From assembly GCA_910584685.1 (NCBI GenBank), contig CAJUAO010000002.1, positions 1-64,000 of the forward strand: 64,000 bases of DNA. Direction: 5' to 3'. The translations under genes were made by a program, and so were the position numbers. This document shows, piece by piece, positions 1 to 9,502 of the stretch. The DNA is from an uncultured Lachnospiraceae bacterium. GTDB lineage: Bacteria; Bacillota; Clostridia; Lachnospirales; Lachnospiraceae. The notes below the pieces were generated by a model. That model ran no database searches, was not told where the DNA came from, and was given only the letters and a program-made list of their open reading frames with translations. How positions within the stretch are numbered: the stretch's first letter is position 1; the number at the start of each line of letters is the position of its first letter.

Positions 1-124
1 GACTAAGAACCACCATTGCTCCATATCCGTTTTTTGTTAAATATACCGGTTCACCAGCATTTACAATTTTTTCAATATCAGGGAACTTATTTCTTAAATC
101 TGAAACAGGTCTAATCTGTATCAT
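1..124 (-). CDS. Phd/YefM-family antitoxin, C-terminus cut by window edge
   Basis: Reading the minus strand from an ATG at 124 gives 41 residues beginning MIQIRPVSDLRNKFPDIEK and continuing through GEPVYLTKNGYGAMVV, which is the N-terminal DNA-binding part of Phd/YefM antitoxins. Such proteins repress their own operon and neutralise a toxin, usually of the RelE or Doc type, encoded just downstream; that gene would lie outside the window. A second in-frame ATG lies at 130. The start at 124 is preferred because AAGGAG then sits nine bases upstream. The C-terminal toxin-binding part is missing, so the partner toxin class cannot be told. Confidence 0.8.
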   Translation of the reverse strand, partial: MIQIRPVSDLRNKFPDIEKIVNAGEPVYLTKNGYGAMVVLS

Positions 125-140
125 AAGCATCCACTCCTTA

Positions 141-345
141 TCAATATTTTATCTTAATTTTATCATTACCCATATTCTACTTCACTATTCTAAAAAACGC
201 AACCTTTGTAAAAATCTTTTTTATTTAGCCTAACAATACATTTTAATATGTTTCCCCTGATTTTTCTACGTCAAATGGCAGTTTCCATTTTATAAAGAAA
301 ACTGTCATCGACTTATCTCATTTTGTCTGCTGCTAATATCAAAAC
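141..345. other. Intergenic region with one imperfect hairpin
   Basis: No coding sequence is seen. An inverted repeat pairs ATGGCAGTTT (275-284) with AAACTGTCAT (299-308), just beyond the 3' end of the ABC permease gene. There is no clear T-run on either strand, so a terminator role is only a guess. Confidence 0.3.
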
Positions 346-1131
346 TTAAACAATATCCTTTTTTGTATATTTATAAAATGCTATAAAAATACCTATTCCT
401 GTCATCACCAACCCCACGGATAAATATTTTACATCAATACTGCCTCTTGAAATTATATCAGCTCCCTCAGTATATCCAAAAGGAGTTATATATTTTAAAA
501 ACCTTGCTTCTTCGGTTAAATTTGCAATAATATTTAAAAAATAACAAAATGCAGCAAGTCCAAGCCCTATGCCAAGTCCTCCTCTGCTTATAAAGGCTGA
601 AATGCCAAAGCAGACACAAGAAATTTCCAGCTGTAAGATAAAATATGCAAGAAACATAAGCGCAACTATTTTTAAACCGCCTGTTTCTCCTATAATACCC
701 ATTGTTAGTATTACAACTGCAAAAGCTACGACATTCAGAACAAAAATCTGGGTAATGACGGCCCACAGCTTTTGAAATACTATTTTACTCCTGCTTACAG
801 GATGTGTAAGCAGAAATTCAGCAGTCTGCTCCTTTTCCTCCTTTGCAAGCGCATTTATCCCAAGAAGCGAGGCAAAAAACGCTCCGCCAAGCCCCAGTAT
901 ATTTCCGCACTCTACGCCAAAATATCCTATAAACTCTCCAAAGTTAATTTTATCCATGCCAAAGGCAGCAGAAAAGCTGCCCATATCTGCAAACATTCCG
1001 CTTATCTGGCTCATCTGGTCTTTCATTTCAGGATAAATCAAAACACAAATTCCAAGCATAAATGCAATAACCATTGTCCATAAAAGCAGGGTAAGTCTTC
1101 CCCATCTTAGCTCGTGCTTAAAGAGTATCAT
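346..1131 (-). CDS. ABC-2 type exporter permease
   Basis: About 261 residues with six hydrophobic segments and the layout of ABC-2 permeases: a cytoplasmic N-terminus (MILFKHELRWGR), then a large first loop. The motif HPVSRSKIVFQKLW is typical of the coupling region that contacts the ATPase. It probably forms an exporter with the ATPase encoded immediately upstream, whose end it overlaps by 14 bases, so the two are translationally coupled. The start at 1131 is chosen because AAAGGAGG lies nine bases upstream; a longer frame runs into the ATPase gene without its own site. The substrate is unknown. Confidence 0.8.
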   Translation of the reverse strand: MILFKHELRWGRLTLLLWTMVIAFMLGICVLIYPEMKDQMSQISGMFADMGSFSAAFGMDKINFGEFIGYFGVECGNILGLGGAFFASLLGINALAKEEKEQTAEFLLTHPVSRSKIVFQKLWAVITQIFVLNVVAFAVVILTMGIIGETGGLKIVALMFLAYFILQLEISCVCFGISAFISRGGLGIGLGLAAFCYFLNIIANLTEEARFLKYITPFGYTEGADIISRGSIDVKYLSVGLVMTGIGIFIAFYKYTKKDIV

Positions 1132-2008
1132 ACTGTTTGCCCTCCTTTGCGTAATAATGCATAAATATCTCTTCAAAATCAGGCTCGGTAATGCTTACGT
1201 CAGAAAGTGAAAGAGAAGCCAGCTTACTAAGCAGAACATCAGGACTTCCTCCATACAAAAAGCTTATTGTATCTCCGTTTACCCTTACGTCTCTTATATC
1301 CTTAAGCGCCGGAGGCTCGTTAATTCCACTGACAGTAACCCTTTTTGCCCCTGTATGTCCCAGATTTTCAATACTGTCTGTAACAAGAATTCTTCCCTCA
1401 CGAATGACTGCGGCATGCCTGCAATATCTCCTAACCTCAGAAAGAATATGGGAGGAAAGAAATATAGCAGCTCCGGCTTTATTCCTTTCCTCCAATATAG
1501 CATAAAACTCACGCTGCATAAGGGGGTCAAGTCCGCTTGTAGGCTCGTCAAGCACACACAGCTTAGGCATGTGCTGCAGGGCGCAAACTACGGAAACCTT
1601 CTTTCGGTTACCTAACGACAGCTCACTGATTTTCTTTTTAGTATCAAGCTCCAGCCTTTCACATAGCTTCTTTGCCTCAGCCGTACAGTCTATGCGTCGA
1701 AGCCCTGCAGACAGGGATATTACGTCCCAAACCTTCATATTTGGATAAAAGGCTGCTTCCGACGGCATATATCCTGTCAGCTCAAGAATTTCCCTTTTAT
1801 CCCTGCAAATATCCTTTCCGAAAATTTCAGCCTTACCTCCCGACGGTGATATAAGCCCTAAAAGAGTCCGAATCATTGTGCTTTTTCCCGCGCCGTTCGG
1901 ACCGATAAAACCGAAAAAATCGCCTTCCTCAACGGTGAGATTTATATCAATAATGCCTCTTGACCTTCCATAATATTTTGATAAAGAGGAGGTTTTAATT
2001 GCAGTCAT
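1118..2008 (-). CDS. ABC transporter ATP-binding protein
   Basis: A 296-residue ATPase. Visible motifs are Walker A GPNGAGKST (about residues 36-44), the signature LSLGNRKKV, Walker B LCVLDEPTSGLD and the H-loop SSH. The C-terminal 80 residues resemble the extra domain of the CcmA/NatA/BcrA-type exporter ATPases. It drives the permease encoded downstream. The signature has SLGN in place of the usual SGGQ, a variant common in this exporter group. No regulator or substrate gene is adjacent. Confidence 0.9.
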   Translation of the reverse strand: MTAIKTSSLSKYYGRSRGIIDINLTVEEGDFFGFIGPNGAGKSTMIRTLLGLISPSGGKAEIFGKDICRDKREILELTGYMPSEAAFYPNMKVWDVISLSAGLRRIDCTAEAKKLCERLELDTKKKISELSLGNRKKVSVVCALQHMPKLCVLDEPTSGLDPLMQREFYAILEERNKAGAAIFLSSHILSEVRRYCRHAAVIREGRILVTDSIENLGHTGAKRVTVSGINEPPALKDIRDVRVNGDTISFLYGGSPDVLLSKLASLSLSDVSITEPDFEEIFMHYYAKEGKQYDTL

Positions 2009-2050
2009 TTTTATTGTTCCTTTCCTTAATATATGCTTGTAAGGGCATCG

Positions 2051-3079
2051 CTAATCCTCCACAACCTCAGGAGTAAACTTCTCCACGTCCACAGCCCCCT
2101 TGGTTGGCGTCCGGTACATTATGCTTTCATCGCCTATTTTCTTATAAAAGTATGTATACTTCTCTGTTATTCCAATCTTATTATAGTCCCCCTGCGCTAT
2201 TGTATTGTAGCCCATACCGTTTAAGGCAATACGCACAAGCTTGTGCTCGTCAGTGCTGTTTTCCGCCTGATAATATATAACCCCGTACTTTCCTCCAAGG
2301 TTATAATTTATAACGCTGTCGTTTGAAATAACCTCCGTTTCCCTTGTAGACATGCTCATTCTTGTAAGCCTTCTGTTATTGTTAAGGTCTATATAATATA
2401 AATAGCCGTTGTACACGTCCGGCATGTAAAAATTTCCCTGCGCCAGAGTTCTTATGGAGTCGTTCTCCGTGTCAAGCACCATAATATTATGGGTATCAGT
2501 CACATCCGTCAGATATATTTTTCCGTTAAATACCGCTATAGGCTCGTAATCCTCATCTGATATCAATATATCCTCCTTGCCGTCTATCTTTACCTTTCTT
2601 AAGGAAAAAAATGTTTCATCATCATAATACCTGTAATATATATAGTTGCCGCAAAGCACCATGCAGTCTATTTTTCCGTTGTGAAGCATTAAAGAGCCCT
2701 TGCCGTTTGTCTTAAGCCTTTGTATACCATATAAAACCCTTGAAAAAAGCTTATCCTTATTCTGGGTGCCGTTAAATTTTTTATAATAAATCATATCATT
2801 ATATATACATATGTATGAGGTGTTGTCATCATATATTTTTTCAAATTCCGTGCCGTCCTTATTCATTTTGTACAGGGCTCCGTTGTCATTGGGATTTGAA
2901 AAAAATACATATTCCCCATACTCACATACAAGCCCCTGATTATAAAGATTTCCCGTAGTGTTTCCTACGGCGCCGCTGTCATTATATTCAAACCTGTTTA
3001 TAATATTGTATGTAATTATACCGCCTGCCGCGGCTATTATAATTACCGAAAATATTATTATTATTTTTATTCTTTTCAT
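2051..3079 (-). CDS. Membrane-anchored DUF5050-like beta-propeller protein
   Basis: A 342-residue protein with an N-terminal signal anchor (residues 1-25, rich in I, V and A, no lipobox). It is followed by repeated units of the type YxxxxNxGxLYKMNxDGTxxxKI and YFYKK, as in DUF5050 or LDL-receptor-YWTD-like propeller proteins of Clostridia. The domain should lie outside the membrane. Such proteins are thought to bind or sense ligands, but no function is established. It lies 42 bases upstream of the ABC ATPase gene on the same strand and may be co-transcribed with it. The short A/T spacer and RBS (AGGAGGGATATGTT) support the start. Confidence 0.65.
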   Translation of the reverse strand: MKRIKIIIIFSVIIIAAAGGIITYNIINRFEYNDSGAVGNTTGNLYNQGLVCEYGEYVFFSNPNDNGALYKMNKDGTEFEKIYDDNTSYICIYNDMIYYKKFNGTQNKDKLFSRVLYGIQRLKTNGKGSLMLHNGKIDCMVLCGNYIYYRYYDDETFFSLRKVKIDGKEDILISDEDYEPIAVFNGKIYLTDVTDTHNIMVLDTENDSIRTLAQGNFYMPDVYNGYLYYIDLNNNRRLTRMSMSTRETEVISNDSVINYNLGGKYGVIYYQAENSTDEHKLVRIALNGMGYNTIAQGDYNKIGITEKYTYFYKKIGDESIMYRTPTKGAVDVEKFTPEVVED

Positions 3080-3152
3080 AACATATCCCTCCTATAATTA
3101 TTAAATTATCTCCATGGATGGTCTTATTAAATAAACCGCCTTATATATCTGC

Positions 3153-3965
3153 TTATTCTGCCGCTTTTACCGCCTGTGTCATTTTCATTGCCCTGAAATT
3201 TTCCTTTACGTCATGAACTCTTATAAACGCGCAGCCCTTTAATACACCCATAACGGTAGTGGCTATAGTGCCCTCTACCCTCTCGTTCACCGGCAAATCA
3301 AGAGTAAGACCTATCATTGATTTCCTTGACGTTCCTAAAAGAATGGGGCATTTAAGCTCATGAAGACGCTCTAAATGCTTCATAACCATAAGGTTGTCGT
3401 CTAAGGCTTTCCCAAAGCCTATACCCGGGTCGGTAATGAGATTTTCTGCCTTAACTCCTGACCTTATTCCTATATCTATGCTTTCCCTTAAATCCCAGAG
3501 TATATCATCCATAAGGCTTTTATAAGGCTTTTCCTGTATATTCCTGTTATGCATAATACAGCACGGCACCTGATATTTTGCCGCTACTAACGCCATATTT
3601 TCATCTCCCTTAAAGCCCCATATATCATTTATCAAAGCTGCCCCTGCCCTGACCGCTGCCTCCGCTACCCCTGCCTTACAGGTGTCGACAGATACAGGCG
3701 CTCCAAGCTCCTTTACCCTTTCTATGTATGGTATTACCCTGTTTATCTCTTCCTCCTCCGTTACCTTTATATAACCCGGTCTTGTGGACTCTCCCCCTAT
3801 ATCTATAATGGCTGCTCCATCCCTTATCATTTCCTCCGCATGCTTAACGGCCAAATCCATATTATTCCATCTTCCCCCGTCGGAAAATGAATCAGGCGTT
3901 ACGTTTAATATGCCCATTATATAATTATTATTTACAACATCAAAATCTCTGTCTCCAATTTTCAT
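3153..3965 (-). CDS. folP: Dihydropteroate synthase
   Basis: Joins p-aminobenzoate to dihydropterin pyrophosphate in cytosolic folate synthesis, as the sulfonamide target. Family landmarks are all present: GILNVTPDSFSDGG, DIGGESTRPG, DTCKA, LINDIWG, DPGIGFGK, LGTSRKSMIG and a terminal RVHDV. The protein is 270 residues, normal for the family. The start at 3965 follows GAAATGAGG by six bases; an in-frame ATG at 3977 and a TTG at 4016 are alternatives, the latter inside folC. It sits 32 bases after folC, so the two folate genes form one transcription unit in the order folC-folP. Confidence 0.95.
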   Translation of the reverse strand: MKIGDRDFDVVNNNYIMGILNVTPDSFSDGGRWNNMDLAVKHAEEMIRDGAAIIDIGGESTRPGYIKVTEEEEINRVIPYIERVKELGAPVSVDTCKAGVAEAAVRAGAALINDIWGFKGDENMALVAAKYQVPCCIMHNRNIQEKPYKSLMDDILWDLRESIDIGIRSGVKAENLITDPGIGFGKALDDNLMVMKHLERLHELKCPILLGTSRKSMIGLTLDLPVNERVEGTIATTVMGVLKGCAFIRVHDVKENFRAMKMTQAVKAAE

Positions 3966-3997
3966 TATAAGCCTCATTTCTGTAAACAATTTTTGCA

Positions 3998-5341
3998 CTA
4001 TAGGGATTTTTCCCAAGCTGTCTTCTTAATTATTCCGTAAATATCTCCAAGATAAGACAATGAGCCGAAAATCACCATTGCAGGAGGCTTTCCCTCATCT
4101 TCCCCCGCCTTTTTCATAAGCTCTGCCGCCATATTAACGCCGTCTGTAAGACTTTCTGTCTCATAAACCTCACCGCAAAAAGCTTCTGTATTATCCTTTT
4201 TAAGCCCTGCCAGTATTTCCCTCCTTAGCTCCTTTGGAGCAAGCGCCCTCTGACCCTTTGCACTTACTGCCACCGCCCTTTTCAGATAGGGCTTCATAAT
4301 ATTTATTATACTCTTATAATCCTTATCCCTAAATACTCCCATAACCGCTACTATGGCAAAGCCTGATAAATATTCCTCTATGTTTTCCCTTAGCCTTAAC
4401 GCTGCGTCAGGGTTATGGGCTCCGTCCAAAACAATAAGGGGCGACTTACTTGCTATGTGAAATCTTCCCCTTATGCAGGTTTTCTTTATTCCCTCTGTTA
4501 TGGCTTTATAAGGCACATCAAGCGCCATAGCCGCTTCTATGGCTGCCGCTGCATTTTCAAGCTGGTTTTTTCCAAGCAGCTTTATTTTGCAGCTAATCCC
4601 CCTGTATATAAATTCCTGTCCCCTAATATCAGCTTTTACCAGTTTAAGCTGTTCAGGATTTACCATGACCGCCATGCTGTTTTTCTTTTTTGCGTCGTCC
4701 TTAAGAATCCCGGTTACGGCTTTATTGTTTATACCTATAACAGCCTTGGAGTTTTTCTTTATAATGCCTGCCTTAACCTGCGCTATTTCCTCCACCGTAC
4801 TGCCTAAATATTCCATATGGTCTAATGAAATGCTTGTAAAAACAGACAAAATATTACCTTTTGAAACATTGGTGGCGTCATCCCTGCCTCCAAGCCCCGT
4901 TTCAAGTATGACTATATCGCATGATTTTTTATAAAAATAATTTAAAGCCATAATTGTCTCAAGCTCAAATATTGTAGGGAGAGCCTCCTCCCTCTCCGCC
5001 AATTCAATGTATTCATAAAGCTCGTTTACCTGACTTACAAACTCCTCCCCGGTGATAGAAATGTTATTTATGGTAATATTTTCCCTTTCCTCAAATACCG
5101 CAGGGGAGTTATATCTTCCTACTTTATCATATTTTTCCATAAGAATGTCCGTAAGAAATGATGAAACCGAGCCTTTTCCGTTAGTTCCCGCAATTTGGAT
5201 AATGTTAAGCTTTTCCTGTGGGCTTCCAATTTTTTGGAGAAAATTGCTTATGTTTTCCAAGCCTAAATCCCACCTGTGATTTTTCCTGCCATAAAAATAT
5301 TTATGGGCTTCATTATAGGTACTAAATTTGTCCTTTTTCAT
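3998..5341 (-). CDS. folC: Bifunctional folylpolyglutamate/dihydrofolate synthase
   Basis: A 447-residue Mur-ligase-type ATP-dependent enzyme that adds glutamate to dihydropteroate and folates. The P-loop IAGTNGKGSVSSF is near residue 50, LETGLGGRDDATN near 147, and LDGAHNPDA marks the C-terminal substrate domain near 308. It is the first gene of the folC-folP pair. An unusual 96-base hairpin (5409-5504) lies upstream in the spacer towards the lactonase gene. No THF riboswitch was recognised in the leader. Confidence 0.94.
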   Translation of the reverse strand: MKKDKFSTYNEAHKYFYGRKNHRWDLGLENISNFLQKIGSPQEKLNIIQIAGTNGKGSVSSFLTDILMEKYDKVGRYNSPAVFEERENITINNISITGEEFVSQVNELYEYIELAEREEALPTIFELETIMALNYFYKKSCDIVILETGLGGRDDATNVSKGNILSVFTSISLDHMEYLGSTVEEIAQVKAGIIKKNSKAVIGINNKAVTGILKDDAKKKNSMAVMVNPEQLKLVKADIRGQEFIYRGISCKIKLLGKNQLENAAAAIEAAMALDVPYKAITEGIKKTCIRGRFHIASKSPLIVLDGAHNPDAALRLRENIEEYLSGFAIVAVMGVFRDKDYKSIINIMKPYLKRAVAVSAKGQRALAPKELRREILAGLKKDNTEAFCGEVYETESLTDGVNMAAELMKKAGEDEGKPPAMVIFGSLSYLGDIYGIIKKTAWEKSL

Positions 5342-5408
5342 CTTTACACCTGCGCTTATTTAAGGCCGGCATGACTATTATTCATAAAGCCTTATGTTAA
5401 AATATATA

Positions 5409-5504
5409 AGGCTGCCGCAATAAAAATTTAACATACAGGATATGATACCGGCATATAACCGGATTTTCAATATCCTGTATATATTTTTATTAGTGCGACA
5501 GCCT
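5409..5504. repeat. Long imperfect hairpin element between lactonase gene and folC
   Basis: The left arm reads AGGCTGCCGCAATAAAAAT, then ACAGGATAT, then CCGG. The right arm is its near complement: CCGG, ATATCCTGT, ATTTTTATTAGTGCGACAGCCT. The structure spans almost the whole spacer and folds on either strand. There is no clean T-run on the minus strand. It could be a terminator for the lactonase gene, a small structured RNA or a MITE-like insertion. Confidence 0.6.
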
Positions 5505-5557
5505 CACTAAATTTTACATTTTTTACAGTCCGGTTGCAGCCGCATTATTACGTATTT

Positions 5558-6607
5558 TTACAGCTTTTTTATAACCGCACAGTTTGGCGTCTCCACTGCC
5601 ATCGGCTTTCCGTGCCCTATTATTATGCCCTCGTCATAATCAATCCTAAAGAATGTAATTGTGTTTGACTCATGATTCAGGGACGCTATATGCCTCTGGT
5701 CAGGGAATATACATATCTGCTTCGGATAATCTCCGCTTATAGGAAGCACTGAGCGCTTTTTAAGCATTCCTGTCTCCTCGTTTCTCTCAAAGAACGCAAT
5801 GCTGTTGTCTCCTGCATTTGAACAGAACAGATACCTTCCGTCAGGGGTAAACCTCAAAGCCGCCACAGCGCTCTTGTCATTATAACTTTTTCCGAGAGTT
5901 CTAATCTGCTGTATAAGCTCAAAATTCGGCGTACCGTCATTGCTGTTATATGTATATACATTCACACAATTCATAAGCTGGCATATAAGATATGCGTATT
6001 TCCCGTCATGGGAAAATAAAATGCTTCTTGGCGCCGATTCAAGCTCGCACCTAAGTATGTCCACCAGCTTTATTGCTCCCGTAGTATGATTAAAATCATA
6101 TATTTTTACCTGGTCTACACCCATGTCGCACACTGCTAAGAACTTTCCGTCAGGAGTAAGCCTTGCGCATGTAGCGTGAGGTCTGAAATTTCTTTCGGCT
6201 ATGCTTCCCATTCCCTTATGGAATACCTCGTCTGTCATTTCCCCTACGCTACCGTCTTCTGCTATGCGGACTACGGTTGCCTTTCCGTCGTGATAGCCTC
6301 CCGTAAATATAAACTTATCGTCATTATCAACGCTTATATGACACGCTCTCATGCCGTTTATTGAGCCAAGATTCATAAACTCAAGCTCTCCGTCGTCAAG
6401 TATCTTAAACGCCGTAATTCCCAAATCCGATACTGAATAAAGAAACTTTCCGTTATTAGCTATACGAAGATAAGAAGCATTTTTAACCTCTACCTCATGT
6501 CTTGGAATAAATATTCCCTCCTCCGTATCCACATCGCATACGGTGATTCCCTTTGCCTTTCCATGCGTATAGGAGCCTACATAGGCTACATATTTTCCAG
6601 TTGCCAT
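5558..6607 (-). CDS. Lactonase family (6-phosphogluconolactonase-like) beta-propeller
   Basis: A 349-residue cytosolic protein with no signal peptide. It shows the repeating pattern of the seven-bladed lactonase family, including YVGSYTHGKAKGI at the N-terminus, HATCARLTPDGKFLAVCDMGVDQVKIYD, ALRFTPDGRYLFCSN and FPDQRHIASLNHESNTI. Members related to E. coli Pgl hydrolyse 6-phosphogluconolactone in the pentose phosphate pathway, but many clostridial homologues are untested. The PDGKF/PDGRY repeats mark the blades. The neighbours are folate and topoisomerase genes, so context does not help to fix the substrate. Confidence 0.8.
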   Translation of the reverse strand: MATGKYVAYVGSYTHGKAKGITVCDVDTEEGIFIPRHEVEVKNASYLRIANNGKFLYSVSDLGITAFKILDDGELEFMNLGSINGMRACHISVDNDDKFIFTGGYHDGKATVVRIAEDGSVGEMTDEVFHKGMGSIAERNFRPHATCARLTPDGKFLAVCDMGVDQVKIYDFNHTTGAIKLVDILRCELESAPRSILFSHDGKYAYLICQLMNCVNVYTYNSNDGTPNFELIQQIRTLGKSYNDKSAVAALRFTPDGRYLFCSNAGDNSIAFFERNEETGMLKKRSVLPISGDYPKQICIFPDQRHIASLNHESNTITFFRIDYDEGIIIGHGKPMAVETPNCAVIKKL

Positions 6608-6704
6608 AATTTATTACCTTCCTTTGTTTTAAGCTGTCTTTTCAATAATATATTTTATTAACATTCTACCACAATATATTTTCATAAACAATGCAATTTT
6701 TATC

Positions 6705-9200
6705 TTATTTTTTCGGTTTTTGCGGAGACTGGTCCCTTTTCTTTACCGTAAGCTTTCTTAAGTCATACTCCGTACCTGCTATTTCAATAATAACGCTGTC
6801 GCCTGCATCACTAACATATACATTGGTAATAACCTCCTCCTTTGTAAGCTTAAGTCCTCTTACTCCTACTGCTCCCTTTTTCTTTTCAGGCACTTCGCTT
6901 AAAGGAAATCTTAAGAATAAGTTATTTGAAGTCCTGAGAGTAACCAGCTTTTCCGTAACAAATTGTTTATTATTTCCGTTTTCATTACCGCTTAATTCCT
7001 CTGTACCCTGTATATTTGAAGCTATACTGCCTCCGGACATATAATCAAACGCTCCCGTTACTATGCTTCCCCCTGACATATCGTCAAGGCCTGCAAACAT
7101 ATCAAGCTGTCCGTCGAAATCCTCATCATAAGGAGTATCAAAGCTTTCAGGCACATCAGACATAAATAAATCATTATCCATGTTTAACGTATCTTCCATA
7201 TTGTCGGAGCCGATAACATTTACGTCTGCCACCATGTCTCCATCGTTAAGCTTTGTTGCGGCCACTGTTTTCTTTGAAACAACAAACTCCGAGCTGTCAA
7301 CAAGCTTCATCATTCCAAGCCTTGTTGTAAATAAAAGCTTTTTATCCTTAAGAGAGCCCAAGGAAACAACATTAACTATGGTTTCCTTACTGCTGTCATA
7401 ATTTCCCAGATTATCTATAGGAGTTCCCTTATCCTTTGGTCTTACAAATGGGATATCCATTACCTTTACCTGATGAAGACTGCCGTTATCGGTAAACACG
7501 CATATTTTATCCGTGTTCAAGCATGTAAGCATATATTTATTTTCCGCCTCAAGGCTTTCCCTGTTTCTCTGGGCTGCCGCCATATCTACGGTTTTCGCAT
7601 AGCCAAACCGGTCCATAAGGAAGGTAACCTCCATCTCTTCAATCTTTTCCTCTATGACTACTGCCGCCTCCCCGTCCTCGATAACAGTTCTTCTTGAAAC
7701 GCCATACTCTTTTTTTATTGACATAAGCTCCTTTTTTATTTCCTTTGTCATAGAGCTTCTGTTATTTAAAATATCCTCATATTTTGCAATTCTTCCTACT
7801 ATAGCCTCGTATTCCTTTTCAAGGGCCAGTATTTCAAGACCTATTAATTTATATAATCTTAAGTCAAGGATTGCCTGCGCCTGTTTTTCCGTAAAGCTTA
7901 ACTGTGAAGCATATATAACCGATTCCTTATTTTTAAATTTAATCTTTTCAGTGTTTCCGTTTATAAGACAGTCCTTTGCGTCCTTAAGGCTGTTTGAGCC
8001 TCTTAATATTTCTATAATAAGGTCAATAACATTGCATGCCCTTATAAGACCTTCCTTTATCTCCTTCTGCTCAAGCTCCTTATTTAAAAGATATGTGTAT
8101 TTTCTTGTGGCTGTCTCATACTGAAATTTAACGTTTTCCCTTAAAATATCCTTAAGTCCCAGGGTTTCCGGCCTGCCGTCAACAATGGCAAGCATGTTCA
8201 CACCAAAGGTATCCTCAAGTTTTGTCTTTTTATATAAAATATTTTTAATTTTATTTATATCTGCATTTTTCTTAAGTTCAAGGGCTATTCTTATGCCTTC
8301 CTTTGAGGACTCGTTTGTTATGTCCGTAACGTCTGCAAGCTTTTTTGTCTCTATAAGCTCAACTATATCGGAAATAAATTTTCCTATGTTGGCGCCTATC
8401 ATGGTATATGGAATTTCCGTAATTACAAGCTTGTCCTTATCGCTTTTTTTTGCTGCCGGCTCAAATTCTACCTTGCCCCGAAGCTTAATTTTTCCTGTTC
8501 CCGACTCGTATATATTTAAAAGCTCGCTTTTATTTACAACAAGTCCCCCCGTTGGAAAATCAGGACCTATGATATACTCCATAAGATTTTCGTTTGTAAT
8601 GTCATTATTATCCATATATGCCGCCATGGCGTCAATAACCTCACACAAGTTATGCGTAGGTATGCTTGTAGTCATGCCTACCGCAATTCCCTCTGCCCCG
8701 TTTATAAGAATATTAGGCACCTTTACCGGAAGCACCACAGGCTCCTTTTCAGTCTCATCAAAGTTTGGTCCGAAATCCACCACATTTTTATCAAGGTCGG
8801 CAAGATATACATCCTGGGTAAACTTTTTAAGCTTTGCCTCCGTATATCGCATGGCAGCGGCTCCGTCTCCCTCTATGGAGCCAAAATTCCCATGACCGTC
8901 AACTAAAGCCATGCCTTTTTTAAAATCCTGCTCCAGCACAACAAGAGCGTCATATATAGAGCTGTCGCCGTGAGGATGATATTTACCCATAGTATCGCCC
9001 ACTATACGGGCCGATTTTCTATGAGGCTTGTCATGGTTTAAGCCAAGCTGCTCCATGGCATAAAGGACACGCCTCTGCACAGGCTTAAGACCGTCCCTTA
9101 TGTCAGGCAGGGCCCTTGCGCTTATGACGCTTAGGGCATAATCTATATATGACTTCTGCATTACGTCAGAAAATTCTGTTTTTAAAATCTGTTCTGCCAT
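6705..9200 (-). CDS. parC: Type II DNA topoisomerase subunit A (topoisomerase IV ParC-like)
   Basis: An 831-residue DNA-cleaving subunit. The N-terminal half carries PDIRDGLKPVQRRVLYAM, the quinolone-determining helix HPHGDSSIYDAL and the active-site tyrosine in AAMRYTE (about residue 119). The C-terminal half has degenerate beta-pinwheel blades. No clear GyrA box (QRRGGKG) is seen, which favours ParC over GyrA. An acidic insert rich in D, M and G (about residues 660-730) separates the last blades. The partner subunit is encoded upstream at 9682-11610, and the 480-base gap between them holds an unrelated opposite-strand peptide module. Confidence 0.85.
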   Translation of the reverse strand: MAEQILKTEFSDVMQKSYIDYALSVISARALPDIRDGLKPVQRRVLYAMEQLGLNHDKPHRKSARIVGDTMGKYHPHGDSSIYDALVVLEQDFKKGMALVDGHGNFGSIEGDGAAAMRYTEAKLKKFTQDVYLADLDKNVVDFGPNFDETEKEPVVLPVKVPNILINGAEGIAVGMTTSIPTHNLCEVIDAMAAYMDNNDITNENLMEYIIGPDFPTGGLVVNKSELLNIYESGTGKIKLRGKVEFEPAAKKSDKDKLVITEIPYTMIGANIGKFISDIVELIETKKLADVTDITNESSKEGIRIALELKKNADINKIKNILYKKTKLEDTFGVNMLAIVDGRPETLGLKDILRENVKFQYETATRKYTYLLNKELEQKEIKEGLIRACNVIDLIIEILRGSNSLKDAKDCLINGNTEKIKFKNKESVIYASQLSFTEKQAQAILDLRLYKLIGLEILALEKEYEAIVGRIAKYEDILNNRSSMTKEIKKELMSIKKEYGVSRRTVIEDGEAAVVIEEKIEEMEVTFLMDRFGYAKTVDMAAAQRNRESLEAENKYMLTCLNTDKICVFTDNGSLHQVKVMDIPFVRPKDKGTPIDNLGNYDSSKETIVNVVSLGSLKDKKLLFTTRLGMMKLVDSSEFVVSKKTVAATKLNDGDMVADVNVIGSDNMEDTLNMDNDLFMSDVPESFDTPYDEDFDGQLDMFAGLDDMSGGSIVTGAFDYMSGGSIASNIQGTEELSGNENGNNKQFVTEKLVTLRTSNNLFLRFPLSEVPEKKKGAVGVRGLKLTKEEVITNVYVSDAGDSVIIEIAGTEYDLRKLTVKKRDQSPQKPKK

Positions 9201-9335
9201 TTTCTATCCTTTCTTAAATATATGAACTCACAATATTTGATGTAGATGTAACAAACAATTAATTGATATGCCGTCTTAAATTTGTTATTATGCCCTTATG
9301 GGTACTGCCATAACGGTAGGCGGTTAGTCCTTCAA

Positions 9336-9354
9336 CGGAGGACTGTGACCTCCG
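9336..9354 (+). promoter_or_regulatory. Leader hairpin that could mask the peptide gene's ribosome-binding site
   Basis: CGGAGG (9336-9341) pairs with CCTCCG (9349-9354) around a seven-base loop. The CCTCC arm is also complementary to the strong AAAGGAGG site about 40 bases downstream, so two exclusive folds are possible. The regulatory reading is inference. Confidence 0.35.
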
Positions 9355-9403
9355 ATTACATAGAAATCTGCTTGCGGAAATCTTGAAAAGGAGGATATTG
9401 CTT

Positions 9404-9502
9404 ATGCTCACCATCGAAAGCTTAATAGCTGTCATTAGTCTATGCTTGACATGCTTTAGTCTTGGCTATTCGCTTGGTAAGAATAGCAAGACACAAAAAT
9501 AA
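9404..9502 (+). CDS. 32-residue hydrophobic peptide, type I toxin/holin-like
   Basis: A short frame beginning MLTIESLIAVISLCLTCF and ending in a charged tail GKNSKTQK. It has one predicted membrane helix (about residues 7-24) and a basic hydrophilic C-terminus, the build of small type I toxins and 'putative holin-like toxin' peptides of Firmicutes. Translation signals are excellent: AAAGGAGG lies about ten bases before the ATG, and a hairpin terminator follows the stop directly. It runs opposite to the flanking parE and parC genes. No antisense RNA promoter could be assigned with confidence, so the toxin role is inferred only from peptide shape and the compact, structured locus. Confidence 0.6.
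   Translation: MLTIESLIAVISLCLTCFSLGYSLGKNSKTQK

Noticed and set aside
5345..5557. A tetrahydrofolate riboswitch before folC
   Set aside because: The structure there is one long hairpin without the conserved THF aptamer sequences.
8185..8895. A 236-codon plus-strand open frame
   Set aside because: It lies wholly opposite the well-supported parC gene, has no RBS and gives a low-complexity S/F/I-rich product; an antisense shadow.
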